A DNA stretch of 64,000 nucleotides, taken from assembly GCA_026120185.1 (NCBI GenBank), contig JANUWF010001723.1, positions 496,001 to 560,000 of the forward strand. Direction: 5' to 3'. The notes below the pieces were generated by a model. That model ran no database searches, was not told the DNA's origin, and saw only the letters and a list, made by a program, of their open reading frames with translations. Made by a program: the position numbers and the translations under genes. Origin of the DNA: Voacanga thouarsii. Its lineage: Eukaryota > Streptophyta > Magnoliopsida > Gentianales > Apocynaceae. Positions within the stretch are counted from its first letter, which is position 1. Each line of letters starts with the position of its first letter. Positions 23,942-37,047 of this stretch are shown here, piece by piece.

Positions 23942-23975
<34 letters not shown>

Positions 23976-24720
23976 CTATTTAAAACATTCGATGCACGTA
24001 TACAAAAGGAAGAAATTTCCGATTAGAGGAGTAAATTTGAAAAAAATACATAAATAAAAGGATCCATTGTGACAATAGCCCAAAAATCACGTGTCAAAAG
24101 TCTAATATCATTGTCGTTAGGTTATATACTATTTAATTTAGACTGAATAATAAAATTCAGTTTAATTTTTTATTATTTTGATTCGATTCGATTCTTTTAC
24201 TTTTTTTTCATATAATTTCAATTAGATTTTTTATTTTATTTAATTAAAATCAAATCGAAGCAAAAAACTAAATTAAATAAAATATATTATTTATTTTAAC
24301 ATTAATTTATAACAAAAATATAATTAAATTTTAAAAATTCTAAAAAATTTTATTTTATAACTCTTAATGTGATCTCTACACGGTGGTTATATCGTATTCA
24401 TCTTTAAATTCGTTTTTATTGTTTTGACCTTTATACTTTAAAAGATTTTGATTTTGATTTTAATTTTTATTAAATTTTATATTGAGTTTAAATTAAAATT
24501 TGTATTTAGATTTTACATTAATTTATATGAATTTAAATTTATATTAGGCTAATCAGCCCTTGAACTACATAGATCATTTAAATTGAAATTATTTTGATTG
24601 AGTTATAATTGATTTATTTAAAAATTTAATTCAATTCAATTTTAACAAAAAATTTAAAAAGTTAAACTAAAATCGCATTTTAAAATCAAAGACAGAATCA
24701 AAAACCGAAGTGCTGCTGTG
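22236..24720. other. AT-rich intergenic DNA upstream of the serine hydrolase gene
   Basis: No gene is supported. A GC-richer island at 22620-22810 has an open frame (22677-22874) that ends in a poly-A tract at about 22812. It could be a fragment of captured or retroposed sequence, but no family is recognised. An (AT)n microsatellite lies at about 23950-23976. The rest is AT-rich with no protein motifs. Confidence 0.5.
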
Positions 24721-24945
24721 CCCAGTACGCAACGAGGGTGACGCAATTGCTTACGGCTTCAATCGGAACACCATCGATTTCAACGCGTTTCATACCAACC
24801 TTTCGTAATATCATTCCTTTCTAAGATGCAAATTCTTCCACGACACTCAGATGATAAAAATCCTTTTCAAATTGTGAAATCGCGTATGAAAAAACACTGT
24901 CGTCTCGTCCGAAACTGGCGGAGTTTACGACTGTGATTTGCATCC

Positions 24946-26494
24946 ATGCGTACTGAAGGAAACGATCAGAGGAAACCCAGATTTCTGTGCATTCATGGGT
25001 TCAGAACTAGTGGGGAAATTTTGAAGAAACAGGTGACTACTAAATGGCCTCAATCGGTGCTAGAAAAAATCGATCTTGTATACGTCGATGCCCCAATTCC
25101 ATCCCAAGGCAAATCGGATGTTGAGGGGATCTTCGATCCTCCTTATTATGAATGGTTTCAATTCAACAAGGTTAGTACTGGTATCATCTCATTGTTTTGC
25201 TGGGTGCTTTTAGGTGGTTTGGGCTGACGGTGTTGTTGATTTCGTTGATTTTCACCTGGAATTACGCACAGGAATTCACAGATTATCAGAATTTTGATGA
25301 GTGTCTTGCTTATATAGAGGATTGCATGATCAAACATGGCCCAATTGATGGTCTTCTTGGTTTCTCACAGGTTTGGGATTCATATCTTGATTGAGTTTAA
25401 TATAGATTTCTATGCGTCTCTATATAAATCTTACGCAGGGTTCTCTGAACAATTCAGGGAGCGATCCTGTCCGCTGCATTGCCTGGATTGCAAGAGAAGG
25501 TAGGTTCGATTTTGGACTGTTATGTTAGTTACTTGTCTTGTTCTTAATTGCTTGAGAATGAAGGGGGAAAGCATGTAATCTGCTGATATTCATGGGAGCC
25601 AAAATGTGTTCTTCTGCAGGGACTGGCTCTTACAAAGGTGCCCAAAATTAAGTTCTTGGTTATAATTTCTGGTGCAAAACTTAAGAACCAGTCGGTGGCT
25701 GAGAAGGCATATTCATCACCAATTCAATGCCCTTCTGTTCACTTCTTAGGTAAAACTCCAGCTAATTGCTTTTTTGCTATCATCAACAATTGTCTATGCA
25801 TTCCTTCAATCATTCAGGTGAAATGCATAAGGTTGCAGCTTAAAATTTAAGAATAGGTATTTGACTCATTCTGAATTGTGGACATTGTGATTCAATATTT
25901 TTCAACTATGCATTCAATAAGACTTTCTTTTTGGCTAAATCAATATTCAAACTATATCAGATGAAATAAGTTTTGAACACTTGGCAAAAGACTGAGCCGG
26001 AAAGTAAATTATAGGCTACAAGTTAGGCCAGTTGATAGGACAGCAAGTTAGACCAGCCTAACTTCCTACTAGCTCCTCTCCTTATCAGAAGCTGGGTTGG
26101 ACATTGGATTCCTATTGAGCATTTATGAGCTTTTTCTGATAATCTCATTTCTGGCAGGTGAGATGGATTTCTTGAAGCCATATGGAACAGAACTTTTGGA
26201 ATCATTCAAAGACCCTGTGGTGATTCATCATCCAAAGGGTCACACAATGCCAAGATTTGGTAACTCTCTCAAGTCTGAACAAATGTGTTGCAATTTTTAT
26301 ACTTCAAATTGTTGTACTGGTGCAGCAGAACTAACAGAATGCTTTGAATGGGGGACCTATTATTGATATTGTTGTATCTTTTACATATGACAGATGACAA
26401 GAGTTTGGAGATGATGAAAAGCTTCCTTGAGAGGTTGCAAAAAGAGGTTACAACTAGCAGTCAACAAAACATATATTTAGAGAAAGATCCTTAG
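24946..26494 (+). CDS. FSH1/OVCA2-type serine hydrolase (six exons)
   Basis: This is an alpha/beta-hydrolase of the FSH1 family (human OVCA2 and plant homologues such as Arabidopsis At4g24380), probably a cytosolic carboxylesterase; the natural substrate is not known from sequence. Exons by splice sites and frame: 24946-25170, 25272-25370, 25458-25499, 25620-25749, 26158-26259, 26394-26494. All introns are GT/AG, and the total is 699 nt (232 aa). CIHGFRTSG (residues 15-23) is the oxyanion strand. The nucleophile elbow GFSQG has Ser107 and is split by intron 2. The acid is Asp169 in GEMDF, and the base is His195 in HHPKGHTMPR. EGIFDPPYYEWFQFNK is the family signature. Length is normal for the family, and there are no internal stops. 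It sits between transposon-rich blocks. The start is the first ATG ahead of the conserved core. Confidence 0.93.
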
Positions 26495-27500
26495 CAGAAG
26501 CAGAAGATGGTTTGTCTAATGAAAGCTTCTTGTTCCACAATTCATTGCTGGTATTCAATCATTAGAGAAGACAGCCACTTTGTTTTGCTTTGTTGGCTGT
26601 TCTGTAGCATCATTACTTGGCTTACAAACACCGTCTTAGTATTTTGAATCTTTTAGGATGTTCCGTTTTCTGGACCAAAAACCTCGTTGCATTATATTCA
26701 CATTTCTTCGGGGTACAAAACCTCCTTATGAGTCAGAAGGGCAGTGTTTGATCCTTATTCTCCCATGATATATAAACGAAACAAAAACCTGCAATTTTTA
26801 TTACCACTTGATCCCGGGCATATTTGCTTTCTGTTCTTCTTTCCTCCAAGTTCTAGTCTTGGCCTTCTTATTTATGCACAGCAATCTCCATTTTGAATCT
26901 GATTGAAGTTCCACCAGAATAAAAACTAAGACAGACTTGGTTGTAGAATAGAGCTTCTCATTATCAAATGCTACCAACATTTAAAATAAGATATCTAAGC
27001 CAAGAATTGGCCAAAGTGGAACTTCACAACTTTTAACAAAATGTCAATTCCAATCTTTGTTAAGATTACATCAATTTGCAACCTTTTCTTTTCAACCTGT
27101 ACCATTTTACATCCTGCAGTAAAAAACCGTAATGAGCCATAAATCATCAATTTCCAAGTATCTAGCAAAATATTTGTATAGCATTAACTGGCATTTTTAT
27201 CCAAATACAATTGCTTCGTTCCCAAAATGCAAACAAAGAATGACTCATTTTCTTTAACGTAGGATACAAGAACGTCAGACTTCAATCATACTCCTAAGCA
27301 GAGGTTACTCTAGTGTATCTCTTGAAGCCGTTGTTAGCATGGTTTTAAACTCTTCTCATCATATTAAGCTTTGGTCATAAAATTGCCAACCAAAAAAAAA
27401 AAATCATTGTTTCTGCCTTTTTTTTTTTCTATAATTATATCACAAGATGAGGATGCCAAAATCTATAGTAAGATAAGCAGTGTTTCTGCTGCTTTAATTG
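26495..27500. other. 3' flank of the serine hydrolase gene
   Basis: This is presumably the 3' untranslated region and intergenic spacer. No further gene or transposon protein is visible. Poly-A and poly-T runs occur at about 27391-27428. Confidence 0.5.
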
Positions 27501-27514
27501 CTTGGCTCTACGAC

Positions 27515-27805
27515 AATAAAACCGTTTCGAATCCTCTGTGACATCTTCTGTAATATTCTTATTGTAGAATTTTTTTAAAACACATTTAGAACATGAATAT
27601 AAATTGTCATATAATTGGCCACACATAATAATCATTCATAATTGTCCAAATATCTATATATAATAATTTATATATAATTTATATACATATTTGATCGTGT
27701 TTTAAATATTTTTTTTAAAAATCTATAATAAGAATGTTACAGAAGATGTTATAGGGGATGTCACAGAGGATTCGAAGCGACTACAAAACAATGAGTGATT
27801 ACCTC
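27515..27805. mobile_element. Inverted-repeat MITE (foldback), about 0.3 kb
   Basis: The left arm near 27520-27590 (CGAATCCTCTGTGACATC, CTTCTGTAATATTCTTATTG, then TTTAAAACACA) is the imperfect reverse complement of the right arm near 27695-27785. The right arm has an extra 11 bp or so (CCCTATAACAT). The short centre is AT-rich. ACAATA and ACAATG just outside the arms may be remnants of the target duplication. There is no coding capacity. Superfamily is uncertain; long arms of this kind are common in Mutator-type MITEs. Confidence 0.75.
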
Positions 27806-27989
27806 CGTTTGTAGTTCCTCCGTCTTGATAATAATTTTCACTTTATGTTTTTTTTTTAGTTCCAAATATATGCTATTTTAGAATTTCAAAATATATTTAT
27901 TACTTTTTCTTCACTTATCCCCTTATTCTATTTATTACAATACTCCAATAAATCACCTCATTAATTTAGTTTTTGGTTTTTTTTTTAAG

Positions 27990-28401
27990 TGTTAGGGATA
28001 AATCACAGGAACAAACCAAAAACTCTAATGCTAAAAACCATATAGGAAGATAACAAAGAACTAAAACAATAATAATATGAAAAAATAAAATAAAAAGAAA
28101 GAGACAAGCATTATGTGGTTCGATAAAATGATTTACGTCTATGGGTGGAGGAAAAATAAATTTTCATTATGAAAAAGATGATATACAAAATTTTAAAAAA
28201 GTGTTCATAAACCTACAAACACAACTAATACAGAATTGGAGACCCATGAATAACAAATACCTAAATAGGCTTCCAAATCTCGTGTTGGTGTTATTCATTA
28301 CAGAACCAAACAAAGCATATATTTATAAGGCAACAAGGTGGTGGAAGTTTTGTTGGCGGCCAAGTGGGACATGGATGCAAGGCATTCTCTCCATCTTAAC
28401 T
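27990..28401 (-). repeat. 3' LTR of copia element 1
   Basis: The about 412-bp LTR starts TGTTAGGGATAAATCACAGG and ends near CCATCTTAAC; the right boundary is uncertain by about 8 bp. It pairs with the LTR at 32102-32853. It is diverged from that copy by many substitutions and small indels (roughly 80% alike by eye), so the element is old. Confidence 0.82.
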
Positions 28402-28489
28402 TGCATCTCAAACTCAAACATAATAGTTTTACTCCATATTCTCTATAAAAGTCTAAAGAACATAAGTCATGAATAGTGAATACAATTCA

Positions 28490-29900
28490 AATCCAAGCAC
28501 TCCTTGAATGGCTTATTAATTCCATCTATTTCTTTTACAATAAACATTGCATATGCAACTAAATCTGCATATTTTTATAGTGGACAGATATCTCTTATTG
28601 GTTTATTCTTAGCTATGAAATACTTCTTTTCTTCATCATAAATTACAGGTACATATACTGAACTTTATTAAATAGAAGAAGTTAATTTAGAAGGATTAGA
28701 ACTGCCAATTTCAACTTCTATCTGCTTCAGCATACTATCTTCATCTATGCGAAAAGAACTAGAAGGCCCTCTTTTGGAAGTTAACACAGACAATTCATTA
28801 AATATAACATTTCTATTGATTACACATTTTGATGATTTGGAACTTGGACACCATAATTTGTGCCCTTTCACCTCAAAAGTATACTCAAGAAAGATATATT
28901 TCTTAGCTCTAAATTCCAATTTCCCATTATTTACATACATATATGCTAGACAACAAAAAAATTTTAAATTAGAGTAATTGGTAGGAGTATTTGACTAAAC
29001 TTCCTCAGGAATTTTAAAATCAAGAGTTACAAAAGGAGCACAGTTGACAATGTAACAAGCGGTAGAAACTATCTTTATTCAAAAATCCTTAATCAACCCT
29101 ATATTTGAAATTATACAACGTACTCTTTCCAAAAAAGTTCTATTTATACATTCAACAACACGATTTTGTTAAGACGTTATTCTTACTATATGATGCCATA
29201 CAATTCCTTCATTTTTAAAAAAATTATCAATTTTTTTTTTTACAAAAATCTGTGCCATTATTTGTCATCAAGCACTTACTATATTTACTGGTTTGTTTCT
29301 CAATCAAAACTTTTTACCGTTTAAAAGTTAGGTAAATATTACTCTTATGTTTTAGAAAATAGACCAAAACTTTCATTAAATAATCATCAATAAAAGTCAA
29401 CATATACCTAGCACCATTCTTAGAAGGAATACAAGATGGACCTCAAATATCTGAATAAATATAATTCAAGGTACCTTTAGTTCGGTGAATTGAAGCTTAC
29501 CCTTGTTTGCTTCCCAAAAATACAGTACTCATAGAAGTCCAATAGCTTGGTATTTTGTTCACTAAGATGGTCTTTCTTACTCAACATGCATAGACATTTC
29601 TCACCCATGTGCCCAAAATACATGTACCACAATTTGGTGATGTTAGTATCGAATAAAGTTAATATAGAAATTGCAATAGAACCTGTGGTAGTAGATCCTT
29701 ACAAAGTATACAAATTACCAAACATGCAACATTTCATGACAATAGAAGTACCTTTACAGATTTTCATAACTCTTTCTTCAATTGTATATTTACACCCAAG
29801 AACCTCAAAGGTGTCTAAAGAGATGAGTTTCATTTTTTTTTTTTTTGAATTAGGGATATATCTAATATCAGTGAGAGTCTTCATTATACCATAATACATT
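28490..29900 (-). pseudogene. Copia element 1 pre-integrase, integrase and RT-linker remnants
   Basis: On the minus strand, TLTDIRYIPN, LISLDTFEVLGCKYTIEE and MKICKGTSIVMK (29890-29700) are the GAG-pre-integrase lead. Integrase remnants with stops occupy 29600-28990. The integrase C-terminus NNGKLEFRAKKYIFLEYTFE, then VKGHKLWCPSSKSSKCVINR, is at 28935-28760. The tail YDEEKKYFIAKNKPIRD and KYADLVAYAMFIVKEIDG (28650-28500) is the linker that normally precedes RT. The RT itself is missing. Multiple stops and frameshifts are present. Confidence 0.85.
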
Positions 29901-30336
29901 TTAATTCAAATTGTGCCCTTACCCACAATATTACAAAGAATATTATTACCCATCAAAACAACTCCACTAGTACAAGTTTCATAAGTGGAAAATAAATCTT
30001 TATTGGAACACATATGGTAAAAATAAATGTTTTCAGAATCGAACTGGATATTGAGTCAAAAAATTTAATAGTTTACGGTTCAATGGTCCAACTGCAATTA
30101 GATTACAATTGAATTGTAATTAAACTTGTAGTATTATAATTTAAAAATTAAAATATAATTACCTTAAAGAACAAAGTTGATCAATAATATAGTGTAATTT
30201 AAGTCCATAAAAGCATAAATAACGAAATTATGAGAAAATTGTGACATTTCTCTATTACTATGGATTGTTTAGTCTTTTTATGTAACTTATTTCTTTCCTA
30301 TGAATATAATATCTTATCTAGCAAAAGCGAGATGGA

Positions 30337-30982
<646 letters not shown>

Positions 30983-31339
30983 CTAGAAAGAGAGAGAGAA
31001 CAGTTCAAATCGGTTAGACCGGCTAGTTCAACGGTTTTTAAGTTGAACCGATCGGTTTAAAATGGTTTGAACAAAATAGAACGATTTTGAAGAAAAATGG
31101 TTTAAAGCAAAGGATTGAAATGGTTTGGAGACCAATTCACGGTCTAACCAGTCGGACCCAAAAAACCATGGTAAAAACAACAAATATTTAAAATATATTC
31201 ATTTTCAAACCTTATTTTGTTATCATCAATCACAAAAAAAATATTTCATTTATTCTCATCTGCTACTATTCTAACTTCAACATTATTAATAAATTTTTAT
31301 TCATGCTTATTCTTAATTTTCAATTTAAAATATTCAGAC

Positions 31340-32085
31340 TTAATGTACCCCCTTTTTATGATAATAATTGCAAACTAAATTTCTATGTTTGGATTTAGAT
31401 CTAAACTTTGATTTATTACTGCCACAATTTCTATTTTCAGATCTACCTCTGACTATCAAACCTTCAACCTGATTTTCGTTAACTCTCGTAATTAAATCTC
31501 TATCAATACTATCATTTGATTTCAAAGTAGATTTACTTCCTAATACAAGATAGTTCATTTCCCATACATTATAGTATCTCGAAAATGCTTAAAGGACTAG
31601 AGAAGGGAACACAACAATAAAATGGTCTAATTCTCATAATCTATTTTCATATCAATATCACTTAAATCTATAATAAGAGAATTAAACATATCACAATATG
31701 TGAGAAAATAGATGTACCTTTAGCCATCTGAAAAGTAAACAAAAATTGCTTCACATAGAGTCGATTCTCCATTGTTTTTTTTTTTATGTACAAAGCCTTC
31801 AACTTTTTCACATAGCTTTGGTTGTAGTCACAGTAGCGACTTCTCTTAAAATTTCATTAGAAAGATTTAGAATAATACCTGATCTTACCCTTTTTTTCCA
31901 AATCATCAAATACCGTTATTATCATCTCCGTTGGCTTCTCCTCAACTCATTTCAAAACTAAATTAACCACATCCTAAATTAAAATTGCCTCTATCTTGAG
32001 CTACCACATGTTGAAGTTGACATATTGATCAAATTTCTCTACCTTAGTCTTTGTTACAGTTATTGCTACAGAGTTAAAAGTTAGA
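31340..32085 (-). pseudogene. Copia element 1 gag remnant with degenerate zinc knuckle
   Basis: The minus-strand frame 31558-31340 reads GLIVRGRSENRNCGSNKSKF, then SKHRNLVCNYYHKKGVH. This is the Arg/Ser-rich segment and start of the CCHC knuckle typical of copia Gag; it is degenerate (CNYYHKKG where CYYCHKKGH is usual). The remainder up to the primer-binding site is frame-shifted gag. Not functional. Confidence 0.78.
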
Positions 32086-32086
32086 A

Positions 32087-32098
32087 GCTTTGATACTA
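32087..32098 (-). other. Primer-binding site of copia element 1
   Basis: The minus-strand sequence TAGTATCAAAGC lies 3 bases inside the 5' LTR end. It matches 10 of 12 positions of the usual plant copia site TGGTATCAGAGC, complementary to initiator tRNA-Met. This fixes the element's orientation as minus. Confidence 0.75.
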
Positions 32099-32101
32099 GT
32101 T

Positions 32102-32853
32102 TGTTAGGAATGGATTTCAGGAACAAATCAAAAACTCCAATGGTAAAAACCATACAAGATGATACTCCATTCGTCTCATTTTATCTGTCTATTTTAATTA
32201 AGATTTTTATCCTAATTTATCTGTCCCGTTAGCAAATCAAGACTATATTAATTGTTATTTTTTCACAAATATCCCTCTTTAATACAATGAGTATTATGCA
32301 CTTATAGTGGGAAATGGAAGTAAATTAAATATGCTTACAATACATAAAGCTTTGAAATTTGATTACTCCTTAATAAAGAGAGAGATTCTTTGAGGGTTAA
32401 ATAGGAAATGTTGATTAATTAATCAAAATTTTTTATTTTTTTTAAAACTTGTTAATCGGTTAAAATAGACAAATAAAATGGGACAGAGGGAGTAATAAAG
32501 AACTAAAATAATAATAATGTGGATAAGAACAAAATAACGAAAAAAAATACAAAAGTGAGACACAAAAATTACGCAATTCAATCAAATGACCTATGTCCAT
32601 GCAGAGGAGGAAAAATTTTTCATTATGAAAAAGATAATATACAAAATTTTAGAAAAGTATTTATAAACTCAAAAACACCACTAATACAGAATAAGGGAAT
32701 CACAAAGAACAAATATGTAAATTGACTACCAAATCTCATATATTGGTGTTGTTCATTATAGAACTAAACAAAGGCTATATTTATAAGGCAATGAGGTTGT
32801 GGAAGTTTTGTTGGCATTCGATGTTGGACAGGGATGCAAAGCATCCCTTAACA
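32102..32853 (-). repeat. 5' LTR of copia element 1, containing a Stowaway MITE
   Basis: It starts TGTTAGGAATGGATTTCAGG and ends GCATCCCTTAACA. Without the 328-bp MITE and its TA duplication it is about 422 bp, comparable to the 412-bp partner at 27990-28401. Confidence 0.85.
32165..32492. mobile_element. Stowaway (Tc1/mariner) MITE in an LTR
   Basis: This 328-bp element has ends CTCCATTCGTCTCATTTTAT and, reverse-complemented, CTCCCTCTGTCCCATTTTAT, the classic Stowaway consensus. It is flanked by TA at 32163-32164 and 32493-32494. The partner LTR lacks it, so it inserted after the retrotransposon. Confidence 0.94.
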
Positions 32854-33100
32854 AAAGGTTATATAATTTTTTTACTTATAGTTTAGGTGTTTTAATAATT
32901 TCTTTAAGCTTTGTGCAGAAACCCATAACTATTTGAAGATGAAGGAATAAATTACTCCATTTTTTTTCCTAAAACAAAATTTACTTAAACAATTTTGAAC
33001 TTATTAAAAATTAAAATTAATGAAAAAATTTGGGAGATTATAAAAGCTTAGGAAAGAAGTGACCACTGTCAATAATATAATGGTATAGAAGTGGGATGTG

Positions 33101-33361
33101 TGTTATAAAATTTTGACAGTATCAGAATAAAATCTACATACAATAAATTTTTAACTATTATTTGCACAAGAATTTTTTCAAACTTCTCTTTTTCTTTTCT
33201 CTCACAATTGGTAGATCTTTCAAGTTTAGGGAAGAACTCTATTTTAGAGCTCTTATTAGTAGTGTCTCCACTAACTCCACTAATATGTATTAGTGGCGTT
33301 AATAGTGGACATCCATATCCACTAACGACATTAATGGTTCTCCACTAATGAATTCATAACA
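33101..33361 (-). repeat. 3' LTR of copia element 2
   Basis: This 261-bp LTR runs from TGTTATAAAATTTTGACAG to AATTCATAACA. It contains an inverted motif CCACTAATATGTATTAGTGG. Compared with the 5' LTR it lacks an 11-bp internal duplication and has lost the TATA box (TATTTTAG where the partner has TATTTATAG). Confidence 0.93.
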
Positions 33362-33889
33362 CTCCCCATTGGATGTCCATTACATAAAGAATATACCTCG
33401 TTAAAATCTTACTGGATAAAAATTCAGTAAAAAAAAAATATAGTGAAGGAAAAATAATACACTATTCTATATGCCTGCTTATTACTCACCCTGATGAGAT
33501 GATCCCTTTAAATCTTTGAATCAACACATACCGATTTTATATCTCAACTTCTCAAATGTTGTAGTCGGTAAAATCTTTGTGAAAATATCTATTAAGTTGT
33601 CACATGACCGAATTTGTAGCATATCAATTTCACTTTTTTTCTAGAGTTCATGAATAAAGAAAAATTTTGGTGAAATATATTTTTTCCGATCTCCTTTAAT
33701 ATATCCTCCTTATAATTGAGTTATGCAAGTTGCATTGTCTTCATAAAGAGGAGTTGGAATATCTCTTTTAGATGATAATCCATAACTTTCTCGGATATAA
33801 TAAATCACTGATCTTAACCATACACATTCTCAACTTGCTTCATGAATGGATATAATTTTAGCATGATTTGAAGAAGTAGTTGCTATAGA

Positions 33890-34174
33890 TTATTTTATAG
33901 AACGCCATGATATAATAGTATTTTCACATATAAATAGATAGCCCATTTTAGAACGTGCTTTATGTGGATCAGATAAATAAGCAGCATCTACATAACATAT
34001 CAATATTGGGCTGGTTTTATTTGAATAAAATAATTCGATTTCAATTGTACCTTGAAAATATCGAAGAACTTGTTTAATTTCATTCCAATGTCGTCGTGTT
34101 GGTGAAGAACTAAATCTTGCTAATAAATTGACAGAAAATTCAATATCAGGTCGTATATTACTAGTAAGATACAT
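33890..34174 (-). pseudogene. Copia element 2 RNase H fragment
   Basis: The minus-strand frame reads MYLTSNIRPDIEFSVNLLAR, then HWNEIKQVLRYFQGT, then ICYVDAAYLSDPHKARSKMG, then ENTIISWRSIK. This is the RT-connection and RNase H start of a copia polyprotein; the Asp in YVDA is the first RNase H catalytic residue. It stops near 33890 within RNase H. Confidence 0.9.
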
Positions 34175-34219
34175 TAATGCACCAATTACACTAAGATATA
34201 GTACTTTAGGATCAAGGAG

Positions 34220-34957
34220 TTATTCATCATCTTCTTGAGGTCGGAAAGGATCTTTATTCACATCTAATGAGCAGACAATCATTGGAATACTCAATGGATA
34301 TACTCTATCCATATAAATTTTTTTAAAAACTTTTGTTGTATATGTTGTTTGATGAATAAATGTTCCACTTCTCAAATATTCAATTTGTAAACCAAGCCAA
34401 AATTTAGTTTTATCAAAATATTTGATTTCAAATTCTCTTTTTAAATAATCAATTGCTTCCTGGAGCTCTTCTGGAATTCCAATAAGATTAATATCATTAA
34501 CATATATAGCTAATATCACAAATTTAGAACCAAATTTCTTAATAAAAATACGTGGATATACCTGATCATTTTTAAATCCCGCTTTCAATAAATATTCACT
34601 AAAACGATTGAATCACATGCGCCCAAATTGCTTAAGGCCATATAATAATTTATGCAACTTGATGGAGTAATTTTCACGAGGCTAATGTTTATATGCGTTG
34701 GGCATGTGAAATCTTTCGGAGATTTTCATGTAAATATCATTTTCTAAATTTTCATACAAGTAAGCAATGACAATATCAAATAAGCGCATATCTATCTTTT
34801 CATTTACTGCCAAATTGATAAGATATTGGAGTGTAATAGTATCAACAATAGGAGAATAAGTTTTATTATAATCAATACCTGGTCTTTGTGAAAAATCTTG
34901 AACTAATAACTGTACTTTATATTGTACGATTTTATTATTTTCATTGCGTTTTCGCAC
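34220..34957 (-). pseudogene. Copia element 2 reverse transcriptase fragments
   Basis: Two minus-strand frames cover RT: 34957-34682 (VQYKVQLLVQDFSQRPGIDY, then NKTYSPIVDTITLQYLINLA) and 34588-34220 (FVILAIYVNDINLIG, then FEIKYFDKTKFWLGLQIEYL). The catalytic YVDD box of copia RT reads YVND here, so the first of the two metal-binding aspartates is lost. Stops separate the frames and the enzyme is dead. Confidence 0.9.
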
Positions 34958-35539
34958 AAATATCCATTCGTAGCTAACAAGTTTTACACCTTCCGGTGTT
35001 TAAATTGCAGGTCCGAAGACTTCACGTTTTGTAAGTGCATTTAACTCCGATTAAATCGCATCTTTCCATTGTAGCCAATCTTTTCTATGCTGACATTTAT
35101 CAACTGATATTGGTTCAGAATTATCATTATCTTGTGTAACATCAAGAGATACATTATATGCAAACATATTATCAATAACTGTTTTTATCCGATTCCAACT
35201 TCTATCGGAAGTGGTATAATTGATAGAAATTTCAGTGTTACTTTCATCAACTTATGATTCTTTTATTTTATCATCAGTTCTCTCTTGATCTTTATCATTC
35301 TTTTCTTCAATATGATCATTTAGATTATTTAATTCTCTTTTATTTAAAAAAATTTTATCTTTAGAACCAAGAGATCGGCCATACTTCTGACGTATTTTTG
35401 ACTCAGCAGTTATAGGTAAAATCATTTGTTTTGCTAGGATTTCAATTCGAATAGGAGCATTTATAACTGAAATATGCGATTTTGTTACTCTGCTGGAGTC
35501 AACAAAAGCGTGTGGTATTTAATTTGCAATGCTTTGCAA

Positions 35540-36480
35540 ATAAATTATCTTTTAAACTTCAAGTTCGCGCGCACTTTTGCGCGGATCAAGATAAGTTAAT
35601 GATGTTGTCCAAATAAGATCTTTCTTAGACTGTTTATGTTCTCCCCCTAATTTAAGAAATAATGATTCATCAAAATGACAATTAGCAAATCTTGTTATGA
35701 ATACATCTTCTGTCAGGGGTTTAACATACCTGATAATAGAGGGAGAATCAAATCCAACATATATCCCCTTTTTTCGTTGAGAACCCATCTTTGTATATTG
35801 GTTTGATACAATTAGAACATATACAACACACCCAAAAATTCTTAAATAAACAATATTTGGTTCTAAACCAAAATTAATTGCAAATGAGAGAATTTATGAT
35901 AATTAATTGGTCTTATATGTACAAGTGCTGCAACATGTAAAATGGCATGTCCTCAGGTATGTGTTGGGAGATTTATTTTCATTAATAATGGTTTAGTAAT
36001 TAATTATAATCTTTTAATAAAAGATTCAGTAAGACCATTTGTATATGAACATGAGTTATAGAATGTTCAACATTAATCCCAATTGACATGCAATATACAT
36101 CAAAAGCATGTGATGAAAATTCACCAGCATTATCTAAACGGATATTTTTAATTTGATGGTCATAAAATTGTACTCGTAATTTGATTATTTGAACAAGTAA
36201 TCTTATAAACGCCAAGTTGTGAGTAGATAATAAACACATGTAACCATCGGGATGATGTATTAAATTATCAATTAAGACCATAAAATATCTGAACGGTCCA
36301 CATGTTGAATGAATAGGTCTACAAACGTCTTCGTGAATCCGTTCAATAAATGTAAAAATTTCAACTCTTACTTTTATTGGTGATGGTCTAATAATTAATT
36401 TTCTTAAGAAACATGCAGCACATGAGAGTTTTTCTAATGTTAATATCTTTTTATTTTTAATAGGTGACCATGTGTATTTT
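35540..36480 (-). pseudogene. Copia element 2 integrase remnants
   Basis: The minus-strand frame 36281-36000 contains IKNIRLDNAGEFSSHAFDVY, holding the second catalytic Asp. The frame 35788-35552 (MGSQRKKGIYVGFDSPSIIR, then FANCHFDESLFLKLGG) is the integrase C-terminal region. Zinc-binding HHCC remnants precede in 36300-36480. Frames are broken by stops. Confidence 0.85.
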
Positions 36481-36529
36481 TAATTATTCTTCTCATCATG
36501 GTAGATTCCGGATGACCCAACCGGTTATG

Positions 36530-36960
36530 CTAAATGCTAAAAATAGTAGGATCAGTAAATTTCTGGTTTACAAGATGATGAATTTCAATTGTACATATTT
36601 TTGTAAAATATAGGTTAGTAAAAAAAGACGGTAGTTTTTCTAATACAGATTTCTTACCCAAATTAATTTGAGTAATATAAAAATGCTTAATACCATTTTT
36701 CTCAACATGATATCCATTTTTATGAATATATTTAAAACTCAATAAATTTCTTTTGGATTTTGAGGAAACTAGTGTCTTATTAATATTAATTGTTATTCTT
36801 TTAGGCAATAATATACTAACTCTTCCGGAGTCTTCAATTAAATTTGTACTACCGTTTATAGTATAAATATTTTTTTCTCCCATTTTGATATAAGAAAAAT
36901 AGTTCTCATTTTTTAGTATGATGTGTATAGTTCCACTATCAATAATACATTATCATTAAA
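36530..36960 (-). pseudogene. Copia element 2 protease and pre-integrase region
   Basis: On the minus strand, CIIDSGTIHIIL places the aspartic protease active-site DSG at 36932-36940. The frame continues to the open segment 36883-36530 (YTINGSTNLIEDSGRVSILL, then LVSSKSKRNLLSFKYIHKNG), the flap and GAG-pre-integrase lead. Confidence 0.85.
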
Positions 36961-37047
36961 AACAGCCATCTGAACAAAAATATGTATATGCAAATGTAAA
37001 TATTATTAGAATATAATGAAAATTTACAAAAATATCAGGGTGATGCA

